A stretch of DNA of 64,000 nucleotides from Reticulascus tulasneorum (GCA_001557505.1 LSAX01000012.1:1178001-1242000), one strand, 5' to 3'; numbered from the stretch's first letter, positions 32,565 through 45,360 are shown. Notes: a model not told the origin generated them from the sequence alone. Numbers and translations: made by a program.

Positions 32565-35500
32565 CTATAACCACCCCCGACTATTACTTAATCTCTTATA
32601 ACTGCTTCTTTTGCCTCTCGCATCCTCCTCGCCATACTCTCCCTCTCGCCCCGTGGCTCTCGCATACTTCCCCCTCAAAGGCTTTTCACTTGCCTCGTCA
32701 AAGAAATAATGATTCGCGCTTGGCGCATAGGCAACCCGCCACGGCACCACCAAGTCCCGCTGCCTCGGCCCCCCGCCACAGCTGCCCTTGAGCTGGGCGC
32801 TGGGCGGCGAGTTCACCGCTAGAGCGAACAGGTTCTGCGGCTCCGTGTAGTCCGTCACCAGTCCGGAGCGGGCGATGAAGTATACCAGGCAGAAAACGTT
32901 GATGGCGAAGACAAGAAGGAGGATGATGTAGAAGATCTTTTGCCAGTTGTTGATGTGGCTGGATGTGTATTGCTGCGTCTTCATGGAGACGTTGAAGGCT
33001 TGCAAAGCGCCGGGCTCGCCGAGCATGGTTTTGGGATATTCCCAGTAGTGGCGGTAGGGGGTCTTGAGGGCGCCGATAACGAGGGTGGAGGAGACGAGAA
33101 CGGCGAGGGCCTCCGCTATGGAAGGGATGAGCGTAGGGAGGGTCGGGTTTTGGAGGATCAGCTGGGTTAGAATGCGAGCGTTGGAAGCATTATTGTTGTT
33201 GACACCACCGTTCAGATCCATTGAGAGGCGCCACTGATCTGCTAGATTCTTCCAATCCGTCGATGGTATGGACCAGGTGATGTCCGGAAATGAGCGAACA
33301 TAACTATCTCTATCCTTCGGATCTTCACAGTGCGCTCGCATATGGGCCCCCGTGGTGCCTGAGATGTTGAACTGCGTCGAACAGTTCGGCGAGACCCAGG
33401 AACGAAGTTCACAGAGGGTGTAGTTGGCGATCGATGGTGATTTGGCCAGGAGGTAGACAGCACTTGATTCAAACACAGTGGTATTTGTGATCATGTTGAA
33501 GTCGTTGGGGAACTTGAGCGCTAAAAGTCAGCATCTGGCAATCAACCGAGTCAAAACGACTTACGAGCTGGAACACGGGCGGTCGCCGCTTGTATTTCTC
33601 GCCCCATTTGAATATTTCATCCACCACCGTCCTGTTCAGCCACTCCGTCTCGCTAGGCGGAGGTACCTCGCCCTGCCACCCAGAATACCCGGTTTTCTGT
33701 CCGGGAATGACAGTATCATTAGTCTTATTATTAGGCCACTCCGTATAGATAAGAGGTGCGAGCTCGTCTCGCGCCATATTCACACACATAACGTTAACGG
33801 ATGGCGAGACAACGCTGGCTTTGATAGCGTATTCACCCACGCCGGACAGGTCATTTGGCTGCAGAATGCCATTGACCGGATCCGTTGCCGCATCATAAAC
33901 TCCTAAATCAAGCTATTAGTCAAGATATATAACCAAGATGCCTTCTCTGGAACATACCGGGATGTGGCATCGCTAAAGTTACATTATTAATGATCCTGTT
34001 GTGGATTTCCATGTTCCGTGTCGTATTTCCATTCTGACCCTCAATCCACGACGATGTTAGAGTCGTATTATCATACAGCAATGTCGTTCCAACGGGTCGA
34101 TTCGTGATCTGATCAACGGTGCTTGTGCCGTTATCGTTAATATCCTGCCAAGTACTCAGGAAGGCCATCAAGTTGCGGTACGCTGATGTAATCAGTGAGA
34201 AAGTTACTCAATATGCATGAGCCAGGGATTTCGACTTACATTGCCCTGAATACTGAACATCCAGGCAGGATCCACCGCCTTCCACGGGATCTGAGTCCTC
34301 GAGAGGAGTGGGACAGGTGTCTCTCACAAAGTACGGATTCGAGTAGGATGCCCGAACACGTCCCTGGAGTTCTCTATGTTCCCACCCTCCAAACTTTAAC
34401 TTCGGCGCAATCATTGCATCTGAAGCGGTTGTGTAGAAGGTTGCGGCAATTGTTGCAATCAAGGACACCATGCCAAGAAACGTCAGCCCTGCGTAGGGCA
34501 ATGTCTCCCAATGGGTAATGAGCGATCCTGGTTGCTTCAAGCCTGTTAGAGCCAACGCAAATCAGAACAGAAGAAACGAGGGGTGGCATACAATGACCCA
34601 ATTTCGCATCGTCATCTCTGACAATGTCATGCCCTTGGATTTCCGAACGAATGACCTCCGTGTGAGAACCTGGCCAATGAACGAAACAAAAACTGTAACG
34701 AAAGACATTTCAATCGTCTTCGCAAACAATGCACACACCAAAGAAGCCGTGGAGGGCAGGATACCACCGCTGGAGGAGATGGCGCGGCCCCATCTCGGCT
34801 GGACAAGGGCAACAATGAACCACATGCAGCTCAGAGCTGTCGAGTAGATTGACAGAGTAAGGATTGACATAGAAAGCCAGCTAAATCTTCTCATGTGCAC
34901 ATCTCTCTTTGAATCGCAGTAGCTCGGTGGTCGATCTAGTTCAGTTCATTAGCTTGCAAGTTTCGGAGATCTATCTGGGTGACGGGACAAATGTGGCCTA
35001 CTGTATCTCTTGTGGAACGACTCGTCGTCATGGTTTCCCTCAAATTCTTGTCCAGGACTCGTTCCCTGGCTCTGTTCTTGGAGCGTATCTTGACCGTCAT
35101 GGCTGAAAGTGATACCTTTATTACTGCTGGTGTCTTCTATCCCGGGGCTGGCCCTGGAAATATCCCCAGTCTCATCACCAGGGGGGTCGAACCATGGCCG
35201 CCCTGATTTGGGCGGCGCATCCCAAGGAGTAGGCAAGGACTTTCGTTTGTCCTCCGGCGACTTGGATTTTGGTGGCGATATGGGCGAAAAGGTTGGCGAG
35301 AGTAAGCTCTGAGGAGACACAGGATTTCCAGTCTTCATGTACGGATTTAGCGGTGATGAGGTCCCAGAAACAGGCGTCTCCAGAAACCTGTGATAGGAGC
35401 GAGGTGTCGCCGGGGAGCTCATCTTCGACCCGACAGGCACACGGGATATCGAGTTTCTATTGCTTGCTTGCATGGATATTCCAAGATCATCCAAGTCGGC

Positions 35501-35686
35501 ATTAGTTGATGAGCCATTTAATGGCGAAGCTCGACTCGGAATATCATCGAAGGATGACAAGTCGAACACGGCTTCGGAAGCCATGGATTGATAACCGTCT
35601 CTTCGAAATACTGAAGATGAGAGAAGAGTCCCACCGGAGGGTGACTTTGGCTGGCGAGGCGAGTTAAAAGGATCGCCTTCTTCCAT
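32565..35686 (-). CDS. Polytopic membrane glycoprotein of unknown function
   Basis: Six exons on the minus strand: 35686-35002, 34902-34592, 34534-34240, 34182-33958, 33902-33565, 33512-32565; 933 residues. The first donor (GTAGGC at 35001) and its acceptor are the least certain; the start is the first in-frame ATG and an upstream exon is possible. The N-terminal 230 residues are Ser/Pro-rich and cytosolic in character. Exons 2-3 hold three hydrophobic segments (FSWLSMSILTLSIYSTALSC; SFVTVFVSFIGQVL; YAGLTFLGMVSLIATIAATF). A long middle region carries many N-glycosylation sequons (NGT, NTT, NVT, NKT, NDT, NRT) and should be outside or luminal. Two more segments follow (AEALAVLVSSTLVIGAL; IFYIILLLVFAINVFCLVYF) with a basic C-terminal tail. 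Looks like a fungal-specific family; function unknown. Confidence 0.75.
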
Positions 35687-37337
35687 CTCAGGTACTAGAT
35701 GTAGGGAGAGCGCGTCCCGGCTATGGCTGCTGTCTTCCGTGGGCTGTAACTCCACTTGCCCGTCCAAACATAGCAATCCGCAGCCAAGTAGAAATTACGA
35801 GGCTAACAAATAATGCCAACGAGCAACCTGATGTGAGAAAACCTGAAACCTCCCGAGGAAATAAGCTTGTTGAAGCTAGATCTGGAGAACGAAGTGGATC
35901 CGAGCGTCCACGTCAACAGCCTGCTAGTCCGTCTGAAGGAGCCGGACGGTGAGATTGGGATTCCAGACTTATAACAAGGGGGGTATGCCACAGGACAGAG
36001 CCACAAAGTGCGAGGGATTGAGGGCTGATAAAGAGCTTGAAAGCGACATGAACAGTTTTTCCTAGGTTGTTGGTGACGGTTCCAACCTTGCATGAGATTA
36101 CACGCTTGGCGCCCACGAGACCAGATGTCTTCGATACCTACTTAGGTATTAGACCAAGAGAGAAGAATTCTGCGGCCAGAGACGCGACCATCGGCAGGGA
36201 AGAAATCTGGAGTACCTGACATTTCCTCCCGGTACCTTATCCCCCCAACCTAATCATGAAGCTATCCCGCGTTGGGGTCCATTGCAGATGCAGTTGTCAG
36301 AGCCTGCCTCATCCCACCAGGCAATCATTGCCGGATCAGGCAATTGCAGCATGTGCGAGTGTGGGAAGAATAGATATGGATTGGTATAAAAAAGCTACAT
36401 TAGTTCATCTCTTTATTTCGAGGGCGTGTGTTGCGGCAACATAATGCAACAGCGCACAGCCCCCAACGCTGCGTGTCTGCGGTCATCAAGACAACCTGTA
36501 CAAACTCATCGTCCACAAAGCGCTCAACTCGTGCGACGACGGGATTGTCTAATCAATTGATACTGCATCTCGCTGCTACACTACATATATCGAGATCTAA
36601 TGTCACAGGTCAGTGGCCGCAAAGGGAGAATTGCCCAGCCCAGACATGTTGGAATGATGGGGTCGCATCTCGGGGGCCGTGGGAAGGCTGTGCCCAACGA
36701 TTCTTTTGGCCCGCTTCCCGCTGTGAGGAATGGTGGATTCTAAAATTATCAGAAGAGTGATACTACCTCGATGATAACCCCTCAGCTTTACCGAATGCGG
36801 TGGCGATTTTCAATATGTAGGGCTGATGATGACAGAATCCTTCGGCAATCCTCTCACCTCGCAGTTTGACTTCGACTGGGGACCTCGACCGCGGAGTAGG
36901 GTAGCTCGGAAAGGCGATAGCTTACGAAGAGGATCAGGACAAGGCATATTGACGGCCGTCAGTGTCGCTTTAAGCTCTTTAGTCCCGCTCTTGGGGCTGG
37001 GATATCGGTGACAGCTTCTTCATTGGGCGGGGCCGCCATGGGGCCTTGTTCTTCACCTGTCCTGGCCGCGTCAATGCAGCCGCCAAGCGCTTATTTGCAG
37101 TATCCTTGTCTTCACAATCGGATGTCACGGAAGAGTAGTCGAGAGCTAAAGCCGTGCGAAACAACATGAGAACAAGAAATGATTGCCCATTACCAGACGT
37201 GATATTTATCGGATACATTGACACAATTGCTTCGTCATCTTCTTCCTTCCACGACGCCAGTCGATATGACCATCTAAGAGCCCAGCCCAGTCATTATACA
37301 AATTCCAAGCACTCCCAACATAACCCACCCAGACCGC
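35687..37337. other. Intergenic region between MCM2 3' end and the membrane-protein gene
   Basis: 1.65 kb. Upstream of the membrane-protein gene. Some short open frames but none with recognisable protein character. An extra 5' exon of the membrane-protein gene could lie here. Confidence 0.5.
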
Positions 37338-40097
37338 CTATGCACCAACTACACCTGGCCGTCTTGAGGTCTGGCTGGTCGCGCCGCCTCTCCTTTGAGA
37401 GTTCCCGCCTGGTCTTGCCAAGGTGTACTTGGCGAAGGATCTGGCCAAGGCCTTCTTGCAGCTAACCTTCTGGCTACCGACAAAGCTATCGACCGTGACC
37501 GCAATGGCACGATCAATATCTTGGGCCGAGCAGTACTCAGAGAGCCTCATTCGGCAAAACGCTTCGCTAATGCGAATGATTGCTTCAAGATGACGCACCT
37601 GAACTTAATTAGCAACAGGAATAATTGTGTGCCACACTATGGTTTAACTTACTGTGATGGGATATGCACCAGTTGCAAGAGACTCTCTTCTCATGTCGGC
37701 GAACAGCCGCGCGACCTTGTCCTCATCCATGTGATACAGCTTGGGACTGCATCGATCACGCGCGTAGAGAATGTATTTCCTCAAGAGTTCCTGTGGAATC
37801 TCTCCTTCTTTTCTCGCAGCCTCGGCCTGCGTGTCCTCAGAATCATGTTCAACGTCCATAGAATCTGCAGCCGCTTGAGCTACTGGATGACTCCTGCTGT
37901 GCGACCCAACGATGAATCGTGCAAGCCGCTCATCTTCAGCGGGCTCGACAGTATCGCGGACAACAACCAGAATGTCAAATCGTGACAGGATGGGCTCTGT
38001 AAGCTCAACATTTGACGAGAATGGAAGCATGGAGTTGTATCGCCCGCCGATAGGATTGGCTGCTGCGATGATGCCGCAGCGGGCCTGCAGTGTTGTAACA
38101 ATGCCCGCCTTGGAGATGGAGATTGTCTGCTGCTCCATGGCTTCGTGAATTGATGTCCGATCCTGGTCGTTCATCTTGTCAAACTCGTCAATCAGGCAAG
38201 TGCCCTTGTCAGCGAGAACCAAGGCACCTCCCTCCAGAGTCCACTCGCTAGTCAACGGGTCACGACGGACACTAGCCGTGAGACCAACAGCGCTGGCTCC
38301 TTGACCAGTAGCAAATACTGCTCGGTGGGCCGTCTTTTCGACGTACTTTAGGACTTGTGACTTCGCAGTACCAGGATCGCCGAGGAGCAGAACGTTGATA
38401 TCGCCACGGACTTGATGAGAACCTCTGCCAATCTTGGCAACGCCGCCAAATAGTGAAAGCGCAACAGCCGTTTTGATATCGACGTGACCGTAGATACTCG
38501 GCGCAATGGAGTTGATGAGCTTGTCGATGATGTTGGGATCGCGAGACAGCTTGCGAATCTCCTGTTCGTCCTCCTCAGTCATTCTGAAGCCGGCCAGTTG
38601 ATCATGCGACTTGACAACATTGTTGGCCTCGAGGATGGTAGCGAAAACTGGGAATCCATTGCGATTGTTTAGCTGAGCATCATAGTTGTTTCGATAGATG
38701 CCGGTGATTTCAATCTCCTCGCCAGGTTTTGCCTTGTCAATAAGATCCCAGAGGAGGATGACTTCTCGGTGTCGTGGCAGACGGCCAGCCGGAACAGTTC
38801 CGGGAGACTCCTGAAGGGTCAACTTCTGATAGTTGCGGTAAACCGTCTTCTCGGAATTGAGAGTGAATGGTCCTCGGGATTGGCATGCCTGGCAGTAGGT
38901 GATCTTGACTTCGACGTTCGATTCTTGCTGGTAAGGACCGAGGGTGACGCCGCACTTGGAGCAGTCGAACTTGACGTACTTCAATTGCGGGAAGACGCCG
39001 CTTCGTCGGGTAACGACACCGCTGACCCGAACCAAGCAGTTAAGATGAGACTGGCGGAGTTGTCTCAAAGTGTAGTGGACAGGAAGCTCGAAGATACGAA
39101 CGTGAATCTCAGAGTGAATGCGTTCATAATCTGGATAATGCAACAGAACGACGTCCATGGCGACTTCGTCGAAGAGCTTCAGCATCTCAGCTGGTGCATT
39201 TGCTAGGAAGTAGGCGAGGATGGCCTTTGACGACGAGAGATGGTCGTACGAAACCTCCAGCGATTCGGCGTTGATTTCACCAAGTGTTCGAATGCGGTTA
39301 CCATAAACCGAAGAGCCGTTTTCATCAGTGTACTCGGTCAAGAAGGTTTTGAATTCTCTCTTGATGGTCCGCTGAACCGAAGGCTGCGAAACCCACTCCG
39401 TCAAGCTGGCAGCTTTAACATCCTGCAGAGCTTCAAGGGATAATTCTTCGTCCATGATGTCGGCGTCCATGTCCTCGTCTGGATCCTCGTCATAGTGGTG
39501 TCGACGACGACGTGGTTGAGCTGTGAGATCAATGTCGCCATCGTCATCCTCGCCGGGGAGGAATGCAGCGGGAACTCGCTGGCGGCGAGCAACCTCTCGG
39601 TCTCTGCGGTTCAACTGTGCCTCAAGTCGCCTTCTGTCGCCGAGATTCAGCTGATCGTATTCTCCCTCATCGTCAATGTCGATGCCTTCGTATGCGTCAT
39701 CCTCTTTTGCTCTGTAGTCTTGCTCAAATCCCTCGCGGAATAGATCTACATCGTCTTCGGCCATCTCGTCGAGGTCATCAAGCTCGTCCTCCTGGAGCTC
39801 GACTTCTTCCTCGACGTCATCGTCATCATCCACTCCGTGACCGATGTTGAACGCAGGAGGAGAAGAGGGCATAGGACTAGAGGCGGCAGCGATAGAGGAC
39901 GTGCCATCTTCACCGTTGGTGCGAGAACGCTTGCGGTTTGATCGCGGCGCCGCGCCTCTGTTGGCAGAGCTGGGGTTATCCCGAAGAGGGGAACTATCTC
40001 GGCGGTTAGAATAAAATGCGCTGGTAACAGGTGATGACACTTCAAGATATTCCAGGTTGGGACGAGAGCAGAAGCCGAATGAACAAACTTACCTCAT
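37338..40097 (-). CDS. MCM2: DNA replication licensing factor MCM2
   Basis: Subunit of the MCM2-7 replicative helicase loaded at origins in G1. Three exons on the minus strand: 40097-40093 (only ATGAG), 40020-37653, 37598-37338; 877 residues. The acidic N-terminal tail (histone-binding and kinase target region in the family) is followed by the Mcm2-specific YDQLNLGDRRRLEAQLNRRD stretch, a C4 zinc finger (CSKC...CQAC, about residues 355-380), Walker A GDPGTAKS near residue 550, Walker B LIDEFDKM and arginine finger SRFD. The second intron (37599-37652) precedes the C-terminal winged-helix part. The tiny first coding exon is inferred because the main frame has no ATG near its start and only the acceptor at 40021 joins ATGAG in frame. 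MCB boxes lie upstream. Confidence 0.94.
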
Positions 40098-40507
40098 GGT
40101 CGCGGATGCTGAAAAGTAATTGCTGAATTTACAAGTTGCGATGGGTTGCAGGAGTTGAACTGAAATGAAAGGAAGGCTGTCTTGGAAGAGTGGGAAGGGG
40201 GCAATTACCAAGATGAGGGTCCTAGTGTCGCGTCTCGAGTTGGACGCGTTCAGGGGTGGGCGCGTTAAGTGGCGCCTTGCCGAAAATGGCCGACGCGTAA
40301 AGTGGCCTTCAGGAAGCTACCTACCTAAGGTGCAGAGTACCAATAATTAACTACGTACCATTTCAAGTCCTCTAAGCCTGCTTCAACTGCACCTTTCTTT
40401 ACCTCAAGTTTGTTCATCCATCTGTACAACATCAAAAGGTCAATAATCTAGGAATCCAGAATCCATTACATTTCTCTGCAATCCGACCTCAGTTTATAAA
40501 CGCGTCA
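40098..40507. promoter_or_regulatory. Divergent MCM2 / UBR7-like promoter with three ACGCGT boxes
   Basis: 410 bases between two ATGs pointing apart. ACGCGT occurs at 40244-40249, 40293-40298 and 40500-40505. ACGCGT is the MluI cell-cycle box bound by MBF (Mbp1/Swi6) and drives G1/S genes, among them MCM genes, in yeasts. The third copy lies two bases before the UBR7-like ATG, so it may be incidental. Confidence 0.6.
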
Positions 40508-42196
40508 ATGGATCCTCCACCACCGCCCGTTGTGTCCGCAAGTGCCGATGCTACTGTCATCCTACCAGGTCCGCAACGCACTGGCAGCTTCTCGCAGCAA
40601 TCCGATGAATCGCAAACCGCCGCCGAGTTTGTCAACATCTACCCATTGCTTGTATATGTGAGGCTAATGCAACGCACAGCTTCATTCGCGATCAGATGCA
40701 ACTCGAGGCCGACGCGAGAGAAGCTCTTCCATACGTATGATCCGTCGTAACTGCGCTCCAGATATCTAGCTGACATCGGCTTACAGAGCATCGATAGTTG
40801 CACCAAAATCCTTGGTTCACTTCGACAGAGCGTCTTCGCCTGCTTAACCTGCAATCCTCCCCCAGCGAATCCCGCCGATTCTTACAATGGAGCCGGAGTG
40901 TGCTACGCTTGCTCTATCCAATGTCACGGCGAACACACACTTGTGGAGATCTTCACGAAAAGGAACTTCACTTGCGATTGCGGCACGACGCGATACCCCT
41001 CAACCAGCCCTTGTGCTCTCCGCATTAATCCCGCGACCAACACGAGGGGTGACGTGCATTCCGAGGAGCCGGATGCGAACAACAAATACAACCAAAACTT
41101 CAGGAATCGATTCTGCAGCTGCGAATGCGACTACGATCCGTTCCAGCAGAAAGGCACCATGTTCCAATGCTTGGGGTTGAGCACAACTGAGACTGGGGGC
41201 TGCGGTGAAGATTGGTACCACCCGGGCTGTGTCGTTGGCATGGGCCCCAAGTGGTTCGAGAGCATGAAGAAGCAGAAAAAGGCAGAGCCAACAAATGGAC
41301 AGATAGAAATTGGTGCCCTACCGACGATATCAGAAGATACGGAACAGCCAGCTAATGGAGATACTGGTACTCCTGAAGCGGCTGAAGAGCAGGCTGATGA
41401 CGATGACCCTCCTATGCCTCCAGGATTCCCTGCCGAGGAGGATTTCGAAGGATTCCTGTGTTACAAATGTGTTGATGCATATCCCTGGATTAAAAGATAT
41501 GCTGGCACAGCAGGCTTCCTTCTCCCAGTCTTCCACGAACAGAAGGCCAGTGTCACGGAGAGCACAGATTCTACGGATGCATCCAAGAAGCGCAAGGCAG
41601 AGGATGATGAAGAGGAATCAGAATCCAAGCGGCTGAAGAGCGACCCGGAGGCCGCATTGGATGGAGTGGTTGGCACAGCACCCGAAATCAAGGACGAGAA
41701 TTCCGAGGTGCCATCTGCTTGCACATGGGCGACCTTGCCACCTGCACCAGAAGGGCAATTCTCCCTTTTCCTCAAAGACGGTTTCCGCGAATCCTTCTGC
41801 AGGTGCACATCCTGTTTCCCTAAGCTAAACGATCATCCCCAACTCCTCGAGGAAGAGGAAACCTACGAACCACCCCTGTCTGCAGATGGCGCCTCCGAGC
41901 ACGGCGGCTCAACTCACGGTAGCGGAAGTCTCCTCGAGCGCGGCGAGAGCGCCCTCCGCAACGTGGACCGCGTGCGTGCGATCGAGGGCGTCATGGCATA
42001 TAACCACCTTAAAGAGCAGCTCAAGCCATTCTTCCAGCAGTTCGCGGAGAGCGGCCAGGCGATCGGTGCTGAGGACATTAAAGCTTATTTTGCCAAGCTG
42101 AGAGGCGATGAGCAGGGTATCAAGGAGGCGGGGGAGGCGGCGTCAAACTCCAAAGGCGACGATGACGATTCTCGGCGAGAGCAAAGCGGATACTGA
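40508..42196 (+). CDS. UBR7/Mlo2-like UBR-box and PHD-type zinc-finger protein
   Basis: Putative E3 ubiquitin ligase of the UBR7 family (fission yeast Mlo2). Three exons: 40508-40626, 40680-40734, 40787-42196; 527 residues. The UBR box spans about residues 60-130, with regularly spaced Cys/His (FACLTC, CYACSIQCHGEH, FTCDCGT). A PHD-like zinc finger follows (FCSCECDYDPF, then CGEDWYHPGC). The middle is acidic (ADDDDPPMPP) with a KKRKAEDDEEE nuclear-type signal, then a conserved C-terminal segment with FCRCTSCFPKL and a helical tail. The first donor is GTTTGT at 40627, chosen because it alone gives an in-frame join to FIRDQMQLEADAREALPY. Shares a promoter with MCM2. Confidence 0.9.
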
Positions 42197-43122
42197 GTGT
42201 TCCAAGGTTCTTGTTTCGGCGGATCAAATGAGGGGGTGGAGGTGGATGAGAACTGTACGTTATGGGTGACAGTGCTTCCAGGTCCGTATCTCGGCATCCC
42301 TCTTTGCTGGACACATGGAATGGGATAAAAGTTACGGTGGCCTAGCTTATCTCCAATGCAAAACTTTGCATGTGTGCGGTTGATTCGTCCGTGGAATTGG
42401 GCAAATAAGATCCACGGCGAATTCAAACTATCACACTTTGCGTGCACCTTCGCTACGATAACCATGGTATCTATATGCACTGCTGTTTTGCCCACCGGTG
42501 CTTTCACTTGCCATTCTTTCCTCTGATTTTGGAGCAGCCTAACGTTTTACAGCCAATTGCTATCTGATTCGTTCGCAGCAAGTGGCAAGCTGTCGGAGGC
42601 AGTGTGACTTGATGCATCCTGTGACGGTATACCTCGTAGCAACTTAGACCACAATGCGTGCTATTCTCCAGAGATCTAACCACCTGCTCCTCAACAACTC
42701 AAAAACTAAGCAACGGCTTGTGGGACATCATGGTGCGGACCCATCCGGGTTATGGTACACACCATGAATTGGAAAGTCGTGGCTTATCTCCTCGTAACTT
42801 GGATGGAGCTGCAGAGTTCAGCCAGGAGTCGGGTCCGGCTATCTCAGGAACCTGGGGAACAGAATCTGGGGAACCTTGATAGGGACGGGTTGACCTATGA
42901 TGATTTGCTAATCGAGAAGTCGATGTTGCTGCCTGTGGTAATTGTATCCAACTACAACCAGGGTTGATAGGTAAATACGTGGGAAAGCCATGGCGAATAG
43001 GAAAGAGGACTGGTTGAGATGGAATTGTTCAACGATACTCCCTCCGGTGATTCCGTCCCAGACCTATGTCCACCCGTCCACAATATGTCAAGGTTCTAGA
43101 AAGCGAGCGAATATCTCCCTGA

Positions 43123-43134
43123 CGATAGCTATCG
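43123..43134. promoter_or_regulatory. Palindromic GATA site (CGATAGCTATCG)
   Basis: 12-base palindrome giving HGATAR on both strands about 455 bases before the permease ATG. GATA sites are bound by AreA/Nit2-type nitrogen regulators, which control many permease genes in fungi. Binding is inferred. Confidence 0.35.
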
Positions 43135-43478
43135 TGCAGACACTTAGTCGCGATCTAACTTTTCTTTTTCGCCACCGCAAGCCGGTGCAGTCTACGCGAT
43201 TCCGCTGCTCCTCTCCTTTCTCCGTTTTCCAATGCCCTGCATCACACGTGCGCCGAGGCCAGGGGCGCAGTCATGGATCCAGCGGATTGGAAACTCTATG
43301 GGCTTGGGGAACCATGTTCATGCACGTCGAGGAGGTCGGTCCTACCATGGGGCCACTTACAGAATCAAGATACGAGAAGATATCGGAGCTGCGATATGAG
43401 CGGCCGAGGGTTTATGTCATGTCACACGATCAGTTGCTCGTTCCAGACTTTAGGTCGTCCGCATAACCGAGAAAGTCT

Positions 43479-43485
43479 TATATAA
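43479..43485 (+). promoter_or_regulatory. TATA box of the permease gene
   Basis: TATATAA about 105 bases before the ATG, followed by a CT-rich stretch likely to hold the transcript start. Confidence 0.55.
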
Positions 43486-43588
43486 TTGTGACTCCCCTCC
43501 CTATGCCTGGTCCGCCCTGCCTCTCTCCTCCCAACGAAACAGTGTCTGTATCAACATTCGCACCTTTGGAAAATCTTCACCAAACAAC

Positions 43589-45360
43589 ATGAGTCTCTCG
43601 TTCCTCAAGGGCGGGCTGGGGAGGAAGAACAATGACGCTGCATCCGATGCTGTCCCCGTGAGTCCTGTCTCGCAGGAGAAATCGCCACGGCCGTCGTCAG
43701 ATAAGAACCGGCCGGCGCAGGTCGAGAGCCAGAGGGAAGGAGTCATCCAGCCGGTTGATGTTGCGGCCGAAGGCACCAAGCTGAAGCGGGACATCAACAA
43801 TAGGCACATGGCATTGATGGCGCTCGGGGGTTCCATCGGCGCAGGCCTCTTCGTCGGGTCGGGCTCCGCCCTGAGTGCAGGAGGGCCGTTAAGTCTGGTG
43901 CTCTGCTTCGCCATCGTCGGCGCCGGCGTGACTTGCACCATGGGTGCATTGGGTGAAATGGCTGGTGAGTCTCGTCGTCGATATCCACGCCGCGAGCGAT
44001 GCTGACGACGATATAGCTGCACTTCCCGTTGCGGGGGCGTTTTATGATTACTCGAGGCGGTTCATTTCGGACCCCTGGGGCTTCGCCATGGGGTGGAACT
44101 TTGTCTTCAACTGGCTCATCGTCTTCCCGTTTGAGCTGACGACCATTGCGGCTCAATTGAAGTACTGGTATCCGGACGTCAACCAGGCTGCTGTCATTGC
44201 TCCTGTCCTCATCGGCCTGACGTTCACGGCATTCCTCGGGTCGAGATGGTATGGCGAGATTGAGCATGTGTTGGGGCTAGGCAAGGCCGTAGCCATCACT
44301 GTTTTCATCTTCTTGGCACTTGCAATCATCAACGGAGGCGTTCCATCGGACTCCAGGTAAGCAGACCATGAATAGCTCGCAGGCGGCCGAACTAATCATA
44401 TATAGACATGGAACGGGTGCCAAGTACTGGCATAACCCAGGTGCAATGCTAAACGGCGCCTCTGGGTTCTTTATCGTGTTTCGGACTGCTGGTATGTCAT
44501 ACGGAGGGACCGAGTTGCTTGGTATGACAGCCGCAGAGTGCAAGAATCCGCGCTCCTCGCTTCCGCTCGCAACCAAGATCGTCTTCTTCCGAATTGCCGT
44601 CTTCTATATCGGAGCCCTTCTGCTTCTTGGCTTTGTCGTCCCGGCCAATCATCCCGAGCTTGCCTCGACTGGTCACGGAGCCAAGTATAGTCCCTTCACA
44701 CTAGCAGCCAACCTCGCCGGCATCCCCCAGCTGGCAGATTTCTTCAATGTTCTGATTATCGTGGCCTTGATATCCATGGCCAACGCCAGCATCTTCGCCT
44801 CCAGTCGGGCTTTCCAAGCATTATGCGAGAAGGGTATGGGCCCTCGCCTGGGTGCGAAGGTGAAATGGGGCGTTCCAGTGTACGCTTTTGTGCTCACGTC
44901 CTTGTCCGGCTGCCTCGCTTTCATAACACTGGATCCCAACGGCGGAGTCATCTTTGACTGGCTGCTCAGTCTTTCCGGGGCGAGTAACTATTACACCTGG
45001 GCGTCAATCTGCCTCAGCCATCTTCGCTTCCGCGGCGGATGGCGTGCTCAAGGGCACGAGAAGAGCGAGCTCCTCTGGACTAGCCCCTTCAATCGGTGGG
45101 GATCTGTCTTGGGCCTCGTCATTTGCTTCATCGGTTTGACGGCAAATATCATCACTGCCGTCTCCCCCATAGGGGGCAAACGCGATGCGCAGGCCATAGT
45201 CCGAGACAATATCGGAACAATCATCCCTTGGGTCTTCTTTTTCGGGTACAAAATATGGGAAAGACTGCATAAGATGGAAAAGCAATCACATCTAGTTCCT
45301 CTTGGCAAGATGGATGTCGATACCGGCATGCGACTCAGGAGTGACTTGGAAGAGCCATGA
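43589..45360 (+). CDS. Amino acid permease (YAT family, APC superfamily)
   Basis: Plasma-membrane proton symporter for amino acids. Three exons: 43589-43964, 44017-44356, 44406-45360; 556 residues, normal for the family. The N-terminal tail of about 70 hydrophilic residues leads to LKRDINNRHMALMALGGSIGAGLFVGSG, the first-helix signature with the G[ST]IG[AT]G substrate-binding motif. About twelve hydrophobic segments follow, including FAMGWNFVFNWLIVFPFELT and the conserved FRTAGMSYGGTELLGMTAAE segment. The cytosolic C-terminus is short. Substrate range cannot be told. Introns are 52 and 49 bases. Confidence 0.92.

Larger units (their letters stand above)
42197..43588. other. Promoter region of the amino acid permease gene
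   Basis: 1.4 kb. A 158-codon open stretch at 42990-43466 has no recognisable protein features and overlaps the promoter, so it is not called. GATA and TATA elements are listed separately. Confidence 0.5.

Noticed and set aside
42990..43466. 158-codon plus-strand open frame before the permease
   Set aside because: No recognisable motif, overlaps promoter elements, and ends just before the TATA box.
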